From: W2P13-069 sp051876105
GTDB taxonomy: Bacteria > Actinomycetota > Coriobacteriia > Coriobacteriales > QAMH01
DNA: 9,416 nucleotides
Assembly (NCBI GenBank): GCA_051876105.1
Contig: JBJEHN010000024.1
Coordinates: forward strand, 1-9,416
Direction of reading: 5' to 3'
The notes beneath the pieces are model-generated. The model did not search any database. It was not told where the DNA came from and saw nothing but the letters and a program-made list of their open reading frames with translations. Position 1 is the first letter of the stretch. The number at the start of each line of letters is the position of its first letter. Of this stretch, positions 1 to 6,372 are shown piece by piece. A program made the translations under genes and the position numbers.

Positions 1-398
1 GGGTGTGGCCGCAGCTGGCCGCGCACCTCGAGGCCGCTGCCACGGTGCGCGAGTTCCTCGACGCCGTGTACGCAGACGACGCCTGCCGCTTCGAGACGGT
101 GTGGGCGCTGTGGGCCAAGCTCGACCGCAAGCCCTGGGTCAGGCGCTTCGAGCCGCAGCAGGTGCTGCGCGACGTCAAGCTCAAGGACAACGGCCTGCTG
201 CTTGAGTGCGCGGACGGCGCCAGCCAGGTGCTCATCCCGCTCAACACCAGGGGCAAGTACATCGACATCTGCGTCTTTGCAGAAGACGGCTTCAATTCCG
301 AGGCAGTGGAGCTCTTCTCCTCCATCACGGGCCGCTTCATGTGCTGCGGGATCCTGCTGGAGGGTACCTTCGACGTCTACCGGGCCGCCGCGCCGTGA
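1..398 (+). CDS. Unrecognised protein, C-terminal part (truncated by window edge)
   Basis: The reading frame is open from the first bases of the window and stops with TGA at 396-398, giving about 131 visible residues. A GTG at position 3 could be read as a start, but no upstream sequence is available to show a ribosome binding site, so I treat it as the tail of a longer gene. Third codon positions are strongly G/C, as in the certain genes downstream, so the frame is very probably coding. The visible part looks like a soluble alpha/beta protein: a helical N-terminal half rich in Ala, Trp and charged residues, then alternating hydrophobic strands (GLLLEC, QVLIPL, YIDICVF). It has no membrane segment, signal peptide or catalytic motif that I recognise. 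The gene lies 228 bases before the ABC ATPase start, across hairpins and a promoter-like region, so it is probably a separate transcription unit. I do not assign a function. Confidence 0.7.
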   Translation, partial: VWPQLAAHLEAAATVREFLDAVYADDACRFETVWALWAKLDRKPWVRRFEPQQVLRDVKLKDNGLLLECADGASQVLIPLNTRGKYIDICVFAEDGFNSEAVELFSSITGRFMCCGILLEGTFDVYRAAAP

Positions 399-475
399 TC
401 TTCGAGCAGTGGAGCTTTGACCAGTTCGGGCGCCGCAGCAGCTCCAAGAGCCGCTGCAACGTCAAGAACGGCTGA
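395..475 (+). CDS. Possible 26-residue ORF, or frameshifted tail of the preceding gene
   Basis: A GTG at 395-397 overlaps the TGA stop of the preceding gene (GTGA) and opens a 26-codon frame ending with TGA at 473-475. The peptide begins MIFEQWSFDQFG and ends in a basic, Ser-rich stretch (GRRSSSKSR) before CNVKNG. Nearly every codon ends in G or C (25 of 26 by my count), which is the coding signature of this genome and hard to explain for random sequence. No convincing Shine-Dalgarno lies before the GTG, so translation would need coupling to the upstream gene. Because this frame is also open upstream to about position 206, a single-base indel or a programmed frameshift near 390 would instead make this the true C-terminus of the upstream protein. 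I cannot choose between these, and the family is unknown. Confidence 0.25.
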   Translation: MIFEQWSFDQFGRRSSSKSRCNVKNG

Positions 476-485
476 CACTAGCCAC

Positions 486-504
486 GTGCGGAGGTTCTCC
501 GCGC
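486..504 (+). other. GC-rich hairpin with GTT loop
   Basis: GCGGAG (488-493) and CTCCGC (497-502) are perfect inverted repeats around a GTT loop. One G-U and one G-C pair extend the stem to eight pairs (486-504). It begins 11 bases after the small ORF's stop. No T-tract follows, so at best it is an RNA-stabilising or weak terminating structure for the upstream unit. Confidence 0.4.
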
Positions 505-518
505 CTCAAACAGCAGAA

Positions 519-545
519 GCGGGCGGTGCCACGTGCGCCGCCCGC
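519..545 (+). terminator. Strong GC hairpin, possible terminator of the upstream gene
   Basis: GCGGGCGG (519-526) pairs perfectly with CCGCCCGC (538-545). A T-G wobble and two further G-C pairs inside give an 11-pair stem with a five-base loop. It lies between the upstream coding region and the AT-rich promoter-like stretch, which is where a terminator is expected. The following bases are GATGGGTT rather than a T-run, so it is not a classical intrinsic terminator. High-GC actinobacteria often use hairpins without a T-tract. Confidence 0.45.
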
Positions 546-551
546 GATGGG

Positions 552-602
552 TTGCGGTTATCCTCCCCAAACTTTAATCTCTAGCTCATACAATTTTAGC
601 TA
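552..602 (+). promoter_or_regulatory. AT-rich promoter-like region upstream of the ABC ATPase
   Basis: Within this GC-rich window, 558-602 is conspicuously AT-rich and lies just before the ABC ATPase gene. A -10-like TACAAT (589-594, one mismatch to TATAAT) is flanked by the inverted repeat TAGCT (582-586) and AGCTA (598-602), which could be an operator over the -10. No good -35 lies 16-18 bases upstream. TTGCGG (552-557) with TTTAAT (573-578) and a 15-base spacer is an alternative. I see no match to the Fur, DtxR or Zur consensus. The assignment rests on position and composition. Confidence 0.35.
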
Positions 603-626
603 CGTGTGTCTACTAGAAGGGATGCT

Positions 627-1409
627 ATGAAGCTAGAGATCAAGGACGCGCACTGCGGCTACGAGAAGGGCAAGGCGGTGCAGCGCTACGTCAACTTCTC
701 TGTGCAGAGCGGCGAGGTCTGCTGCATGCTCGGCCCCAACGGCGTGGGAAAGTCCACCGTCTTCAAGTCGATCCTGGGCCTGCTGCCGCTGCTCAGCGGC
801 AAGGTCACTGTCGACGGAGACGACATCTCCAAGTGGAGCCCCAGCCGCCTGGCAGACACCATGGCCTACGTCAGCCAGAGCCACACCCCGCCCTTCCCCT
901 ACCAGGTCAAGGACGTCGTGCTGCTGGGCCGCGTGAACAAGGTCGGCCGCATGGGTCAGCCCGGCGCGCAGGACTACCGCATCGTCGAGGCCGCCATGGA
1001 GGACATGGGCGTCTACCACCTGCGCGACAAGGTCTACACAGACATCTCCGGCGGCGAGCTGCAGCTCGTCATGATCGCGCGCGCCCTGGCCCAGCAACCG
1101 CAGATCCTCGTGCTCGACGAACCCACCGCCGCGCTCGACTACGGCAACGCCATGCGCGTCATCTCCAAGGTGCGCGAGCTGGCGGAGAAGGGCTACGCCG
1201 TCATCATGACCACGCACAGCCCCGACCACGCCTTCATGTGCAACTCCAACGTGGTGCTCCTGCAGAAGGACAACCCGGTCAAGTTCGGCCGCGCGGTGGA
1301 CATCATCACAGAGAAGAACATGCGCCAGGCCTACGGCGTCAACGTCAAGATCGTGGAGTTCGTCAACACCAAGGGCGAGATAACCCGCATGTGCGCCCCG
1401 GTGTTCTAA
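627..1409 (+). CDS. ABC transporter ATP-binding protein, FecE/BtuD-like (iron chelate/cobalamin type)
   Basis: This 260-residue protein is a cytoplasmic ATPase that powers import through the membrane permeases of its ABC system. All nucleotide-binding motifs are intact in order: an aromatic A-loop Tyr12, Walker A GPNGVGKST (36-44), Q-loop Gln84 (YVSQSHTPP), signature ISGGE (140-144), Walker B ILVLDEP (160-166) with Glu165, D-loop near 170, and switch His197 (TTHSPDH). Length and spacing fit the family that energises siderophore, haem and B12 importers, and the two FecCD permeases at 3708-6372 are its natural partners. ATG 627 is preferred over the in-frame GTG 606 because AGAAGG (615-620) lies six bases before it. 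It is the first gene of the train, 64 bases before moxR-like. Separation from its permeases by two unrelated genes is unusual. The substrate cannot be told from the sequence. Confidence 0.93.
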   Translation: MKLEIKDAHCGYEKGKAVQRYVNFSVQSGEVCCMLGPNGVGKSTVFKSILGLLPLLSGKVTVDGDDISKWSPSRLADTMAYVSQSHTPPFPYQVKDVVLLGRVNKVGRMGQPGAQDYRIVEAAMEDMGVYHLRDKVYTDISGGELQLVMIARALAQQPQILVLDEPTAALDYGNAMRVISKVRELAEKGYAVIMTTHSPDHAFMCNSNVVLLQKDNPVKFGRAVDIITEKNMRQAYGVNVKIVEFVNTKGEITRMCAPVF

Positions 1410-1418
1410 GCGCCGGGC

Positions 1419-1435
1419 GTGCGCACGGCGCGCAC
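1419..1435 (+). other. Short hairpin between ABC ATPase and MoxR genes
   Basis: GTGCGC (1419-1424) and GCGCAC (1430-1435) form a perfect six-pair stem with loop ACGGC, ten bases after the ATPase stop codon. No T-run follows and the MoxR gene starts 38 bases later, so it more likely tunes or protects the mRNA than ends the operon. It could also be chance in GC-rich DNA. Confidence 0.3.
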
Positions 1436-1473
1436 TCACCCGCCACCAACCCAAGCTGAAAGGAAGTCTCCCC

Positions 1474-2460
1474 ATGCAAGACAAGCTGACCGAAGAGCAG
1501 GTGCAAGCAGCCAAGGGCGTCATCGAGCGCATCGTGGGCAGCGTCGACTCCGTCATCCAGGGCAAGCACGAGGCCGTCGAGCTGGTGGTCCTGGCGCTGA
1601 TTGCCAAGGGCCACGTGCTGCTGGAGGACCTGCCCGGCACCGGCAAGACCACCCTGGTCTCCACGCTGGCCAAGTCGGTCGACTGCGGCTTCAACCGCAT
1701 CCAGTTCACGCCCGACGTCATGCCCTCGGACGTCTCCGGCTTCTCCATCTTCAACCAGAAGACCCGCGACTTCGAGTTCCGCCCGGGCGGCGTGATGAGC
1801 AACCTCGTCCTGGCAGACGAGATCAACCGCGCCTCCGCCAAGACGCAGTCCGCCCTGCTCGAGGCCATGGAGGAGCGCCAGGTCACCGTCGACTCCGCGA
1901 CCCACGCCCTGGAAGAGCCCTTCATGGTGCTGGCCACCCAGAACCCCATCGAGCAGTTCGGCACCTACCCGCTGCCAGAGGCGCAGCTCGACCGCTTCCT
2001 GATCAAGCTCTCCATGGGCTACCCCGCCTTCGAGGAGGAGGTGCGCGTGCTGGAGCTGGGAGACAGCGCCAAGAAGGCGATTCGCCCCGTTGCCAGCGCC
2101 GCCGACGTCCTCGCCGTGCGCGACGTGGCCGCCCGCGTCTACATCAGCCCCATGGTGATGCGCTACATCGTCGAGATCGTCACCGCCACGCGCGACAACC
2201 CCGAGGTCCAGGTGGGCTCCTCGCCGCGCGGCGGCATCGCCCTGGCCGCCCTGGGCCGCGCCTACGCGCTCGCCCGCGGCCGCTCCTACGTCCTGCCCGA
2301 CGACATCAAGGCCCTGGCGCCGCACGTCCTGTGCCACCGCCTGGCGCTCTCGCACGAGGCCAAGGTGCAGGGGCGCAGCGCCAAGGACGTCATCGGCTCC
2401 ATCATCAGCGGCATCGCCGTGCCGTATGCGGACGAAGAGGAGATGAAGGGCCTGAAGTAA
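1474..2460 (+). CDS. MoxR-family AAA+ ATPase
   Basis: This is a 328-residue AAA+ ATPase of the MoxR family, whose members act as chaperone-like machines on partner proteins usually encoded next door, especially DUF58 and VWA-domain proteins. An N-terminal helical segment (1-45) precedes Walker A LPGTGKTT (53-60) and Walker B LVLADEINR (111-119), followed by the family hallmark SAKTQSALLEAMEERQVTVD (121-140). Sensor 1 is ATQNP (154-158), an arginine-finger candidate is Arg174 in LDRF, and sensor 2 is GSSPRGG (248-254) in the C-terminal lid. Length and all motifs match an active enzyme. The ATG is supported by AAAGGAAG (1459-1466) seven bases upstream. Its likely partners are the DUF58 and DUF4129-type proteins at 6372-9219, here separated from it by a parvulin-like gene and two permeases. 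It is probably co-transcribed with the ATPase upstream and the gene 24 bases downstream. Confidence 0.94.
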   Translation: MQDKLTEEQVQAAKGVIERIVGSVDSVIQGKHEAVELVVLALIAKGHVLLEDLPGTGKTTLVSTLAKSVDCGFNRIQFTPDVMPSDVSGFSIFNQKTRDFEFRPGGVMSNLVLADEINRASAKTQSALLEAMEERQVTVDSATHALEEPFMVLATQNPIEQFGTYPLPEAQLDRFLIKLSMGYPAFEEEVRVLELGDSAKKAIRPVASAADVLAVRDVAARVYISPMVMRYIVEIVTATRDNPEVQVGSSPRGGIALAALGRAYALARGRSYVLPDDIKALAPHVLCHRLALSHEAKVQGRSAKDVIGSIISGIAVPYADEEEMKGLK

Positions 2461-2484
2461 GCGCTGCGGCGCGAAGGGGGAGGA

Positions 2485-3600
2485 ATGACTCCAGAGGCAC
2501 AGCCCGCGCGCGGGCGCAGGCACGCCGTCGTCGCCGTGGTGGCCACGGTTGTCGCGGTGGCGGCCGTCATCGCGCTCGCCGTCGTCCTGCTGGCGACCGG
2601 CACCGTCAAGGCGCCCGGCGCCGCTGCCAAGTACAACGCGCTCTCGTACGTGAGCGAGCGCGAGGTCACGGACTACATCGAGAACTATCGCGCCAACGTG
2701 GCGCGCGCCGAGTCCGACGAGGACTGGGCCGCCTATCTGCAGCAGATGGGCACCGATGCGGCCGGCCTGCGCGAGGACACGATCTTCCAGCTGGTGGTCG
2801 ACCGCCGCGTGAGCGAGCTCGCCCGCGAGCTGGGGCTCACCGCCACGGACGAGGAGATCGACGAGCGCGTGGCTCAGATGCAGGCCGCCTTCGGGCTCGA
2901 CGACGAGAACTGGGAGGCCACGCTGGCCATGTACGGCCAGACCGCGGAGGGCTACCGCGCGGTCTGCGCGCAGTCCGTCACGCAGGAGAAGCTCTGCGAG
3001 CACGAGGTCCCCATGCCGGAGTGCACAGACGACGAGCTCTTCGTCTTCCTCTACGGCTCGTACAGCGACGGCATCTCCAGCAAGCACGTGTACTACCTCA
3101 CCGTCGACGGCCTCGACGAGGAGGGCAGCTTCGAGAAGTTCAACGCGGTCGATGCGATCCGCCGCAGCTTCGCAAGCGGCCCGCACACGGCTGAGGCCTT
3201 CGGCGAACTGGTGGGGGAGTACTGCACCAACCCCGACGTCGTGGCCACCGGCGGCGACATGGGCTGGGACATCAACAGCTCGCTGCTGAGCGAGGAGTGC
3301 GTCACCCAGCTCGAGCGCATGGACGCGGGGGATGTCTCGCAGGTCTTCAACGAGGAAGGCGGCTACTCCTTCATCTGGGTGGCCGAGGACTTCCAGATGG
3401 AGCCGCTGGCAGACGCCGACGAGCCCGACCAGGACAAGACCCTGGCCTCCCTGCCCGAGGCCCTGCGCAGCTACCTGGAGCAGCAGTGCAACCTGGGCCT
3501 GTGGCAGCAGGACTGCAACGAGTACCTGCAGCAGCTCTACGCGCAGGCCAACGTCACCATCTTCGACATGCCCCCCAACCTCAGCTACGCTGTCGAATGA
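2485..3600 (+). CDS. Membrane-anchored SurA/PrsA-like protein (parvulin-type peptidyl-prolyl isomerase domain, degenerate)
   Basis: This 371-residue protein is predicted to sit outside the membrane and help exported proteins fold. A basic N-terminus is followed by one hydrophobic segment (about 14-39) without a lipobox cysteine, so it is anchored by an uncleaved helix rather than lipid as in PrsA. Residues 55-195 are a helical SurA_N-like region (SEREVTDYIENYRAN, then LVVDRRVSELARELGLTATDEEIDERV). Residues 199-302 resemble parvulin: SKHVYYLTVD with His201, FGELVGEYCTNPDV, GGDMGWD (256-262), LERMDAGDVSQVFNEEGGYSFIWV (276-299). The second conserved parvulin His (usual GYHII) is Ser295 here, so isomerase activity is doubtful. 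Seven cysteines lie in the exported part. The ATG follows AAGGGGGAGGA directly and begins 24 bases after the MoxR stop. A pure chaperone role is equally possible. Confidence 0.8.
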   Translation: MTPEAQPARGRRHAVVAVVATVVAVAAVIALAVVLLATGTVKAPGAAAKYNALSYVSEREVTDYIENYRANVARAESDEDWAAYLQQMGTDAAGLREDTIFQLVVDRRVSELARELGLTATDEEIDERVAQMQAAFGLDDENWEATLAMYGQTAEGYRAVCAQSVTQEKLCEHEVPMPECTDDELFVFLYGSYSDGISSKHVYYLTVDGLDEEGSFEKFNAVDAIRRSFASGPHTAEAFGELVGEYCTNPDVVATGGDMGWDINSSLLSEECVTQLERMDAGDVSQVFNEEGGYSFIWVAEDFQMEPLADADEPDQDKTLASLPEALRSYLEQQCNLGLWQQDCNEYLQQLYAQANVTIFDMPPNLSYAVE

Positions 3601-3626
3601 GCCGGAGCTCCTGCCCTTCTATATCC

Positions 3627-3657
3627 TTAAGAAAAAGTATTCTTTCCAGAGTATAAT
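3627..3657 (+). promoter_or_regulatory. Promoter ahead of the permease genes
   Basis: The 3621-3669 stretch is the most AT-rich of the window. A perfect -10 hexamer TATAAT lies at 3652-3657. The best -35 candidate is TTAAGA (3627-3632, 4 of 6 matches to TTGACA) with a long 19-base spacer. Transcription would start near 3664, leaving a leader of about 45 bases before ATG 3708. It would allow the permease/DUF58 half to be expressed apart from the ATPase/MoxR half. Confidence 0.55.
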
Positions 3658-3667
3658 TGTGTCAATT
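3655..3667 (+). promoter_or_regulatory. Operator-like palindrome overlapping the -10 element
   Basis: AATTG (3655-3659) and CAATT (3663-3667) are a perfect inverted repeat separated by TGT. The repeat overlaps the last three bases of the TATAAT box and the expected transcription start, where a repressor would block initiation. It does not match the Fur, DtxR/IdeR or Zur consensus as I know them. Five-base arms can arise by chance in an AT-rich stretch. Confidence 0.3.
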
Positions 3668-3707
3668 GTCCGCTAGCCGCTGCGGCGGCCCGACGAGCTG
3701 GGTCTGT

Positions 3708-5207
3708 ATGGCACTGAAACACAACCGGGGCTCCTCCCTGTTCACAGAAGGAGAGATAGCCGACTACTCCGACCAGAGCCGAATCGCCGAGGACGCGCAG
3801 CCCCAGGCTCCGGACCAGGCTCCCAACGCCGCGCAGGCGCCGCTTCCCTTCGCATCGGCGCCCTCCGCGGGCGACCCCGCCGCCCCGGCCGCGGACCGCC
3901 GCTCCCGCCGTGGCGCCGGCCAGGCGGCAGCCCAACCGCCGGCAGGCCATGCGGGCAGCGTGCCGGCGGGCCGCATGCGCCACACGGTGGTCGACGACTC
4001 CGCCATCAAGGCCAGCGCGGCGCCCTTGCCCGGGCAGGAGCGCTTCAGCATGGACAAGCGCCTGCGCGCCATCCTCATCATGGTCATCGCGCTGATCGTC
4101 ACCTACATCGCCGTCTTGCTGCTGCCGCAGAACATGCTCAGCGTCTTCACCAGCGGCGACGGCGCGGCCGCGCGCTTCGCGGAGCTCTTCCGCGCCAACG
4201 TCTCAACCCTCACCGCCACCCTCACCGGCGCCGTCTACGCGGGTCTCAACAACAGCCCCATCCTCACCTACGCGCTCGTGCTGCTGGTGGGCGCCGGGCT
4301 GGGCACCGTGGGCGCCGCCTACCAGGGCAGCTTCCGCAACCCGCTGGCCACGCCCTCCACCCTGGGCGTGATGAGCGGCGCCTCGTGCGGCATGGTCTTC
4401 TACACCATCTACCAGCAGGGCGTCATCGGCAACAGCTCGGATGTGATCGTCTCCTCCGCTGAGGAAGCGGCCCAGTACCAGGGCTCGGCTGTCAGCAGCC
4501 TCGACTACTACCTCTCCATGAGCCAGGGCGTGCTGTGGTGCCTGGCGGGCGCCGTGATCGTGGTCCTGCTCACCGTGCTCATCGCCAAGCTGGCAGGCAA
4601 GGGCAAGATGAGCAACGCCACCCTCATTATCGCTGGCCAGGTCTTCGGCGCGCTGGCCAGCTCCATCGTGACGCTCTTCCGTCTCTACCTGGAGAGCACG
4701 GGCGGCCAGAACGCCGTGAGCACCCTGGCCTCCCTGCAGACCGGCGACCTCTCCAGCCTGGTGAGCGTCTACGACTTCTACTTCATGGGCATCCCCGTGC
4801 TGGTGTGCCTCGCCATCCTCTTCCTGCTGACCAACAAGATGAACCTCCTTGCGTTCGGCGACGACGCCGCCCGCTCCATGGGCGCCAACGTCACGGTGCT
4901 GCGCGGCGCCACCATCGCCGTCTCCACCCTGGCTACGGCGCTCATCGTCTCGTACGCGGGGGCCATCGGCTTCATCGGCTTCATGGTGCCGCACCTGCTG
5001 CGCCGCGTGGTGGGCCCGGACTTCCGCTACCTGCTGCCGGCCTCGGCCCTGGGCGGCGCCATCTTCCTGCTCATCGTGCAGTACTGCTTCTCGTGCATCC
5101 CCGGGGTCACCGGCGGCATCGGCCTGGTGACCACTTCTGTGGGCGCCGTGGTCTTCATCATCGCAATCGTCCAGGAGAGGAAGGTGTCCTCCGATGGCTG
5201 GCAGTAA
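3708..5207 (+). CDS. FecCD-family ABC transporter permease with long N-terminal extension
   Basis: This is a polytopic membrane permease, 499 residues, of the BtuC/FecCD/FhuB family that imports iron chelates, haem or cobalamin. Hallmarks are AGLGTVGAAYQGSFRNPLATPSTLGVMSGAS (196-226), LLAFGDDAARSMGANV (380-395), and YAGAIGFIGFMVPHLLRRVVGPDFRYLLP (416-444) with the conserved PHxxR, then a closing helix (470-489). By eye about nine or ten helices start at residue 118. Residues 1-114 are an Ala/Pro/Gln-rich, probably disordered cytoplasmic tail. ATG 3708 is chosen because it follows the promoter at 3652 and the extension keeps G/C-rich third positions. A competing start is ATG 4050 (385 residues, MDKRLRAIL), which has a better Shine-Dalgarno, CAGGAG at 4035-4040. 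TTG 3657 overlaps the -10 and is unlikely. It overlaps the next permease by 14 bases. Confidence 0.88.
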   Translation: MALKHNRGSSLFTEGEIADYSDQSRIAEDAQPQAPDQAPNAAQAPLPFASAPSAGDPAAPAADRRSRRGAGQAAAQPPAGHAGSVPAGRMRHTVVDDSAIKASAAPLPGQERFSMDKRLRAILIMVIALIVTYIAVLLLPQNMLSVFTSGDGAAARFAELFRANVSTLTATLTGAVYAGLNNSPILTYALVLLVGAGLGTVGAAYQGSFRNPLATPSTLGVMSGASCGMVFYTIYQQGVIGNSSDVIVSSAEEAAQYQGSAVSSLDYYLSMSQGVLWCLAGAVIVVLLTVLIAKLAGKGKMSNATLIIAGQVFGALASSIVTLFRLYLESTGGQNAVSTLASLQTGDLSSLVSVYDFYFMGIPVLVCLAILFLLTNKMNLLAFGDDAARSMGANVTVLRGATIAVSTLATALIVSYAGAIGFIGFMVPHLLRRVVGPDFRYLLPASALGGAIFLLIVQYCFSCIPGVTGGIGLVTTSVGAVVFIIAIVQERKVSSDGWQ

Positions 5208-6372
5208 GCAGACCGGCGCCACCGCCAACGCAGCCGCGGCCAGCGCGCTGCCCACCCTGTGCCTGGAGGACAGGCGCAGCTACCACACCAAGTGCATCAT
5301 CTTGGTGGCGGTGCTGCTCGTGCTGTGCGTGCTCTCGCTGGGAATCGGCGTGAGCCGTCACCAGTTCATCCCGGCGGACGAGGTCGCGCGCTCTGTGAGG
5401 GCGTGGTTCGTCATCACCTACAACCAGCTGTTCTGCGGCAAGGTCTACACCACGGTGGACGTGCAGGGCATGGCGCCGTTCTTCTACCAGATGACCACGC
5501 GCGTGGGCGTCACCTACGTGGCCGTGGTCAGCGGCATCATCCTCACCATCAGCGGCATGGTGTACCAGAGCGTCTTCCGCAACCCGGTGGCGGCCCCCAC
5601 CATGCTCGGCGTGGCTGGTGGCCTCAACATCGGCCTGCTGATCTTCACCTGGGTCTACGGCGCCTCCGTCATCTACGAGACCGCACCCCACTACATCTAC
5701 GCCTACGGCGGCGGCCTGGCCGCGCTGGTGCTGGTGCTGGTCATCAGCCGCCTCATCAACGGCAAGCGCTGGTTCTCTGTGGTCGACATGCTGCTGGTGG
5801 GCAGCATCGTCTCACAGGTCTTCGGGCAGATCGTGCTCTTCGTGAGCTACTACGTCTTCGACGACTCGCAGTGGCTGCTCTACACCAACCTCAACGAGGT
5901 CCTCACGGTGAACACCGACCCGCTGGCCTACGCCTTCCTCACCGTGGCCTTCCTCGTCTCGTTCATCCCCATCTACCTGCTGCGCTTCAGGCTCAACGCC
6001 CTGAGCTTCAGCCCGGAGGAGGCCCGCGGCATGGGCGTCGACCAGACGCGCTTGCGCTACCTGGCGCTCTTCCTAGGGACGATCATGGTCATCGTCGCCA
6101 TGGCCCATGCCGGCATGGTGGGCATGGCGGCGCTCATCGTGCCCTTCGTGGCGCGCGCCTACTTCGGCGCAGAGACGAGCAAGCAGATCACCGGCAACAT
6201 CCTGCTCGGCGCCATCTTGGTCCTGGCGTGCCGCGACATCGCGGACATGCTGACCATGGTGATCATGGGCATGGGCTTTGGGTTCGAGTTCCCCATCGGG
6301 GTGGTGGCCTCCTTGGTCTGCATGCCGGTGTTCGTGTGGATTATCGCCAAGCAGCAGCGGACTTGGGAGTGA
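5194..6372 (+). CDS. FecCD-family ABC transporter permease, second subunit
   Basis: A 392-residue membrane permease, probably pairing with the preceding one as a heterodimer over the ABC ATPase dimer. The family signature is SGMVYQSVFRNPVAAPTMLGVAGG (120-143), with SFSPEEARGMGVDQTRLR (271-288), HAGMVGMAALIVPFVARAYFG (305-325) and a final helix preceded by FEFPIGVV (364-371). The position usually held by His in the PHxxR motif is Phe318 here, a deviation from the first permease. A short Ala-rich N-terminus (1-30) precedes helix one (34-53). The ATG lies inside the end of the upstream gene, 14 bases before its stop is complete, with GAGGAAGG (5177-5184) nine bases upstream, so translation is coupled. 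The stop shares one base with the DUF58 start. The substrate is unknown, and iron chelate, haem or cobalamin are the usual family cargoes. Confidence 0.92.
   Translation: MAGSKQTGATANAAAASALPTLCLEDRRSYHTKCIILVAVLLVLCVLSLGIGVSRHQFIPADEVARSVRAWFVITYNQLFCGKVYTTVDVQGMAPFFYQMTTRVGVTYVAVVSGIILTISGMVYQSVFRNPVAAPTMLGVAGGLNIGLLIFTWVYGASVIYETAPHYIYAYGGGLAALVLVLVISRLINGKRWFSVVDMLLVGSIVSQVFGQIVLFVSYYVFDDSQWLLYTNLNEVLTVNTDPLAYAFLTVAFLVSFIPIYLLRFRLNALSFSPEEARGMGVDQTRLRYLALFLGTIMVIVAMAHAGMVGMAALIVPFVARAYFGAETSKQITGNILLGAILVLACRDIADMLTMVIMGMGFGFEFPIGVVASLVCMPVFVWIIAKQQRTWE

Noticed and set aside
476..626. Cobalamin riboswitch upstream of the BtuD-like ATPase, suggested by GCCACGTG resembling the B12 box
   Set aside because: The box does not match GCCACTG, the region is too short for the full fold, and the hairpins present are simple stems.
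606..626. GTG 606 as the start of the ABC ATPase
   Set aside because: ATG 627 has AGAAGG at ideal spacing, while GTG 606 has none, and the extra residues add nothing to the family fold.
1363..3186. Very long minus-strand open frames (633-1964, 1363-3186, 6384-7793 and others)
   Set aside because: They lie antisense to genes with intact, recognisable motifs, have His/Gly/Ala/Arg-rich composition typical of reverse frames in GC-rich DNA, and show no family motif or ribosome binding site.
1419..3194. Long plus-strand frame overlapping the MoxR gene and the start of the parvulin-like gene
   Set aside because: It is an Arg/Pro-rich shadow in another frame across two well-supported genes.
3657..3707. 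TTG 3657 as the start of the first permease
   Set aside because: It begins at the last base of the TATAAT box, upstream of the expected transcription start, with no ribosome binding site.
5259..6371. Upstream extension of the DUF58 frame inside the second permease
   Set aside because: The extension is Arg/His/Gly-rich shadow sequence. The protein becomes sensible only from 6372, where a start overlaps the permease stop and a ribosome binding site is present.
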